In this document: positions 42,242 to 45,253 of the stretch, piece by piece
Position numbering within the stretch: the first letter of the stretch is position 1
Layout: each line of letters begins with the position of its first letter
NCBI GenBank assembly: GCA_022797375.1
Contig: JAAWKM010000010.1
Span: 1 to 45,253 of the forward strand
Length of the DNA: 45,253 nucleotides
DNA from: Lachnospiraceae bacterium
GTDB lineage: Bacteria; Bacillota; Clostridia; Lachnospirales; Lachnospiraceae
Direction: 5' to 3'
Notes under the pieces: model-generated
The model's database searches: none
What the model saw: only the letters and a program-made list of their open reading frames with translations
Told to the model about the DNA's origin: nothing
Position numbers and translations under genes: made by a program

Positions 42242-42784
42242 TTACTCTTCTATCCTGTCTTTCATTTTACTTATCCCTATATTTTGTTTTGCTTCATTAA
42301 GTGCCTGTTGTTCTTCTTCTGACAAAATAACAAACGTTTCACCATTTATCACTTCTTTTGCATAAGTATAACATCCTTCTCTTGAACTATGCATAGAATT
42401 TAAAATAAATCCATTGTCTTCTGAAGTAAGCATAACTAAAACAAAGCTTAATTTACCTCCAATTTCCTGGAATGCATCGTATTTTACTAAGGCAACTTTC
42501 TTATATGTTGTTGCAAGAATCCTGTTTATTTCTTTAATCTGTATACTAATATCACTAACATTACTCTTTAACATATCAATAGCTTCAAATTTATCTAATA
42601 GTGCTTTTTCAAGATTTTTGCCGTCTTCTCCTTCCATAAATTCATCATACCTGATACGCATACCATGAATTTTTACCATACTTATTATAACTAATACAAA
42701 AAGAAATAGAATAATACCTGCCATTCCTATAATTACATAGCCAATATCAATCCCAAATGAATTTAATAACTCCATATTTATCAA
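42242..42784 (-). CDS. DUF4446-like membrane protein (181 aa)
   Basis: One N-terminal membrane helix (VIIGMAGIILFLFVLVIISM), then a coiled-coil region and a beta domain with KVALVKYDAFQEIGGKLSFVLVML and FILNSMHSSREGCYTYAKEV. This matches the DUF4446 family, which in Clostridia is regularly encoded after parB and is thought to act at the membrane in an unknown way. The start is uncertain: the most likely is a TTG (42784) six nt after AAAGG; the ATG at 42775 and an in-frame TTG at 42817 are alternatives. The parB stop lies 38 bp upstream. Confidence 0.75.
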   Translation of the reverse strand: MINMELLNSFGIDIGYVIIGMAGIILFLFVLVIISMVKIHGMRIRYDEFMEGEDGKNLEKALLDKFEAIDMLKSNVSDISIQIKEINRILATTYKKVALVKYDAFQEIGGKLSFVLVMLTSEDNGFILNSMHSSREGCYTYAKEVINGETFVILSEEEQQALNEAKQNIGISKMKDRIEE

Positions 42785-42821
42785 TGCCAGCCTTTCTTCT
42801 GTTAATATTATGTACAATTTA

Positions 42822-43760
42822 TTAATTTATATTTGACATAATCTCTATTATTCTTTCAAATTCATCAGGAGAATAATATTCAATTTCTATTTTTCCTTTT
42901 CCACCTGACTTACGGTTTATATTTACTTTTGTACCCATTACAAGTTTTAACTTTTCTTCATATTTCTTAAATATTAGTTCTTCCTGTTTATTCTCATTCC
43001 CTTCTTCTGTTTTTTTCTTTTCTTCCTTTGCATTAATAATTGTTTTAACCAGGCGTTCTGTTTCCCGTACACTCAATTTCTCATCAAATATTTTTATAGC
43101 AGCATTATATTGTTCATCACCATTTTCAATAGCTAACAATGCCCTGGCATGTCCACTTTTAATCTTATCTTCTATTATCATATCTCTTACTCTTTCATCA
43201 AGCTTCAACAAGCGTAATGAATTTGTAACTGCAACCCTGCTCTTACATACCCTTTCTGCAACTTCATCCTGTTTAAGATGAAATTCGTCAATAAGCCGTT
43301 TAAAAGCCTCTGCTTCTTCAATAGGATTTAAGTCTTCACGTTGTAAATTTTCTATTAATGCTATTTCCATTATTTGCTGGTTGTTATAATCTTTTACGAT
43401 TACAGGTATATCTTTTAATCCAGCTATCCTTGCTGCACGCCATCTTCGTTCGCCTGCAATTATACTATAAAAATCTTCATTAGCCTTTTTTACAATTAAT
43501 GGTTCAATAAGACCATGCTGTCTTATTGAATCAGCGAGTTCATGCATAGAGTCTTCATCAAAAGCTTTTCTTGGCTGGTTAATATTAGGTTCTATTTTAT
43601 TTATATCTACTGTTTCTACTTCTTTTATAACCTCTTTTACAACTTCCTTTATAACTTCTTTTACCTGTTCCTGTTCATTTATATCTGAACTTTTTTTAGC
43701 ACTTTTTTCCGTTTCAGGAATCAATGCATCAAGACCTTTCCCCAATCCTCTTTTAGACAT
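42822..43760 (-). CDS. parB: Chromosome partitioning protein ParB/Spo0J (312 aa)
   Basis: Binds parS and loads condensin and forms the origin-proximal partition complex. The start MSKRGLGKGLDALIP and the ParB box (QPRKAFDEDSMHELADSIRQ, GERRWRAARIAGLKDIPVIV) that binds CTP are typical, followed by the HTH region (RVCKSRVAVTNSLRLLKL). A Lys/Glu-rich linker near 225-255 precedes the C-terminal dimer domain (GGKGKIEIEYYSPDEFERII). Repeated VKEVIKEV lies near residues 38-55, an odd stretch absent from most ParB proteins. The start is the ATG after GAGGTGG. The gene follows parA by ~86 bp and may be co-transcribed. Confidence 0.93.
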   Translation of the reverse strand: MSKRGLGKGLDALIPETEKSAKKSSDINEQEQVKEVIKEVVKEVIKEVETVDINKIEPNINQPRKAFDEDSMHELADSIRQHGLIEPLIVKKANEDFYSIIAGERRWRAARIAGLKDIPVIVKDYNNQQIMEIALIENLQREDLNPIEEAEAFKRLIDEFHLKQDEVAERVCKSRVAVTNSLRLLKLDERVRDMIIEDKIKSGHARALLAIENGDEQYNAAIKIFDEKLSVRETERLVKTIINAKEEKKKTEEGNENKQEELIFKKYEEKLKLVMGTKVNINRKSGGKGKIEIEYYSPDEFERIIEIMSNIN

Positions 43761-43846
43761 TATCCACCTCATTTCTGCGTTGCATATATAATAAAGTAAA
43801 TGGCAGGCAGCGCATTACCATTTACAAAAAGTATATAATACTAATA

Positions 43847-44620
43847 TTATTCTAATTCATTTCCCCTTTCAATTACCTCCTCCGCCAAAGCCCTGTACCC
43901 CTCTGCCCCTGAAGACTTTGGTTCATACATATTAATTGGCAGTCCATGACTAGGTGCTTCTGCAAGTCTTACATTTCTTGGTATTATACTTTTATAAATA
44001 TTCTGGTGAAGGTTATCCTTTACATTTTCCACCACCTGCAAAGAAAGACAAGTCCTTGCATCATACATAGTAAATACAACGCCTTCTATTTCAAGTTTTG
44101 GATTTAACCTTTCTTTAACAAGTTCAATGGTATACATAAGTTCACTTAGGCCTTCAAGAGCATAATATTCACACTGTATAGGAACTAAAACTGTATCTGC
44201 AGTTGTCATTGCATTAACAGTTAAAGTATTTAATGAAGGCGGGCAATCTATCAGAATAAAATCATACTTATCTCTGATTTTATCAACCTGGTTCTTTAAA
44301 ATATACTCCCTGTTATTTTTACCAATTAGTTCAACATCTACACCAACAAGCCCTCTTTCAGAAGGAATTACTGCTAAATCTTTAACTACGGACGGAGTAA
44401 TTGCTTCTTCAATTCCTACCTCTTCCAAAAGGATTTCATAGCTTGTATGCTCAATGTTTTCTTTATCAATGCCAAGACCACTTGTTGTATTTCCCTGTGG
44501 GTCCATATCAATAACAAGAACCTTTTTTCCTCTTTCAGCCAAACATGCTGATAAATTAATAGCAGTCGTTGTCTTACCAACGCCACCTTTTTGATTAGAT
44601 ACCGCTATTACTCTACTCAT
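43847..44620 (-). CDS. parA: Chromosome partitioning ATPase ParA/Soj (257 aa)
   Basis: Deviant-Walker ATPase that works with ParB to position and separate origins. The ATP site NQKGGVGKTTTA (about 9-20), the DPQGNTT block and the DCPPSLN motif are present, as is the DNA-binding-type basic end (NVRLAEAPSHGLPI). Length is normal. The longest frame starts twelve codons upstream, but that part reads MFHVKH..., which is parS itself; the ATG after AAAGG is the likely start. Two parS sites lie just upstream. Confidence 0.93.
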   Translation of the reverse strand: MSRVIAVSNQKGGVGKTTTAINLSACLAERGKKVLVIDMDPQGNTTSGLGIDKENIEHTSYEILLEEVGIEEAITPSVVKDLAVIPSERGLVGVDVELIGKNNREYILKNQVDKIRDKYDFILIDCPPSLNTLTVNAMTTADTVLVPIQCEYYALEGLSELMYTIELVKERLNPKLEIEGVVFTMYDARTCLSLQVVENVKDNLHQNIYKSIIPRNVRLAEAPSHGLPINMYEPKSSGAEGYRALAEEVIERGNELE

Positions 44621-44639
44621 ATCTTTTATCCTTTCACAA

Positions 44640-44655
44640 TGTTTCACGTGAAACA
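44640..44655. promoter_or_regulatory. parS site 1
   Basis: Perfect 16-bp palindrome TGTTTCACGTGAAACA, the ParB/Spo0J recognition site, 20 bp upstream of the parA start codon. Binding here by ParB could also repress the parAB promoter. Confidence 0.95.
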
Positions 44656-44683
44656 TATCAATAGAAATAAATCTAAAAATAAA

Positions 44684-44699
44684 TGTTTCACGTGAAACA
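44684..44699. promoter_or_regulatory. parS site 2
   Basis: A second perfect TGTTTCACGTGAAACA, extended to an 18-bp palindrome (44683-44700). The centre-to-centre distance to site 1 is 44 bp. Together they point to an origin-proximal region. Confidence 0.95.
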
Positions 44700-44950
44700 T
44701 TTATTTAATATAGTAACTCCTATTTAATTATATCACTATAGACGTCCATGTTCCATAACAAAATTATAAAATTTTTAAATAAAAAATAAGCTGCCTTTCT
44801 ATATAATATAAACAGAACAGTTTTTTTGCATTTTGTGCTCAAGTGATACGTGGATTTCTTATAACGATATAAAAGAAGATGAACTGCTATAAAGAAACAT
44901 CATTCATATAAATACATGTCCGTTTCATAAAATTTCCAGTTATTCTGTGC
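44700..44950. other. AT-rich non-coding stretch upstream of parA
   Basis: Over 300 bp around here has no gene. A TATAAT (minus strand, in the 44765-44770 region) with a weak -35 could be the parAB promoter; another TATAAT-like box lies nearer the gene (about 44726-44731). I see no DnaA-box cluster, tRNA or clear hairpin. Beyond it the palindromic element begins. Confidence 0.35.
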
Positions 44951-45113
44951 CCAGCTTAAACATTATTCCATTCCAGGAAAACATGTCGCAGACATGGCTT
45001 TTGCACTCATTCTGCTACATCAGCCCACGCAGCGACGCATAAAATCTGAAAAAACCAGATTCAAGCACCGGCAGGGCTGAAGTGCTTCTGTCATGGAACA
45101 ATGTTTAAGCTGG
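44951..45113. repeat. ~163-bp imperfect palindrome (large stem-loop element)
   Basis: CCAGCTTAAACATT (44951-44964) is the exact complement of AATGTTTAAGCTGG (45100-45113), with ATTCCAT against ATGGAAC continuing the stem. Inside, GCACT/AGTGC and AGCCC/GGGCT pair, and AATCTG/CAGATT closes an inner loop. Size and layout match the left-end element (112-270). Two hairpins follow: AAAAATGC with GCATTTTT (45186-45208), and TGCCGTGC with GCACGGCA (45221-45239). Confidence 0.65.
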
Positions 45114-45185
45114 ACATGTGAAATCTGCTGTCTGCTGGCAGATCCAGAATTATACTGTCTAACAATCATTACAATTTCACACAAG

Positions 45186-45239
45186 AAAAATGCAAAAACA
45201 GCATTTTTCATTACTATTTGTGCCGTGCAAAGCACGGCA
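45186..45239. repeat. Two hairpins at the right window end
   Basis: AAAAATGC (45186-45193) pairs with GCATTTTT (45201-45208), and TGCCGTGC (45221-45228) pairs with GCACGGCA (45232-45239) with a 3-nt loop. They adjoin the palindrome as the left-end hairpins adjoin theirs. Confidence 0.6.
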
Positions 45240-45253
45240 TGGGGATTTTTATG

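Noticed and set aside
45020-45235. A 71-codon minus-strand frame at the right end
   Set aside because: It runs across the palindromic element and has no ribosome site; more likely a repeat by-product than a gene.
1-45253. CRISPR array, tRNA or rRNA, insertion sequence
   Set aside because: No regular repeat-spacer pattern, cloverleaf, rRNA-like block or transposase frame seen on either strand by eye.

Overview
The window looks like a piece of a low-GC Gram-positive (Firmicutes/Clostridia) chromosome, most probably Lachnospiraceae. The clues are AT-rich codon use, GGAGG-type ribosome sites, lipoprotein-anchored sugar ABC transporters with YesM/YesL-type partners, many large BspA-like, FN3 and Ig-like surface proteins, the order tmk - yaaR-like - holB - ricT - trmN6 - rsmI, and parA-parB with two perfect parS sites. 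I place it at family level by gene content and order, not by alignment. I see no rRNA, tRNA, CRISPR array or transposase.

Layout. 1-373: non-coding, with several hairpins and a ~159-bp imperfect palindrome. 374-6191 (-): two leucine-rich-repeat surface proteins, the upstream one apparently lacking its 5' end and signal peptide. 6353-7642 (+): an AgrC-like GHKL sensor kinase without a response regulator. 7643-7976: a possible small RNA with its own promoter and terminator. 7977-16222 (-): a carbohydrate-uptake locus with a YesL-like protein, a solute-binding lipoprotein, two permeases (one with an extra ~185-residue membrane domain), a membrane-anchored surface protein with an unrecognised domain, and a YesM-type sensor kinase. 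The permease operon and the surface-protein gene share an almost identical upstream sequence next to their -10 boxes, suggesting one regulator.

16474-27351: an FN3 surface protein, an Ig-like fold protein, a flavin reductase, a stand-alone OLD-type nuclease, MurA, a J-domain protein fused to a degenerate GGDEF domain, and a Big_2-type surface protein running directly into 27369-32339, the housekeeping operon for dTMP synthesis, clamp loading, RNA maturation and RNA methylation. 32413-38470: mostly unrecognised or exported proteins, including an 838-aa exported protein with a C39-like peptidase end, an Asn-rich Ig-like protein, and a Ser/Thr kinase with a single membrane segment and an outward-facing leucine-rich-repeat domain.

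38467-45253: pyrimidine salvage (cdd-deoA, -), a family-2 glycosyltransferase and a small alarmone synthetase (+), then a DUF4446-like protein, ParB and ParA (-) next to two parS sites, which suggests closeness to the replication origin. The window ends in another ~163-bp imperfect palindrome plus hairpins, a mirror of the left end.

The parts most worth following are the kinase-LRR receptor with its Asn-rich neighbour, the J-domain/GGDEF fusion, the shared operator in the sugar locus, the candidate small RNA and the terminal palindromes.
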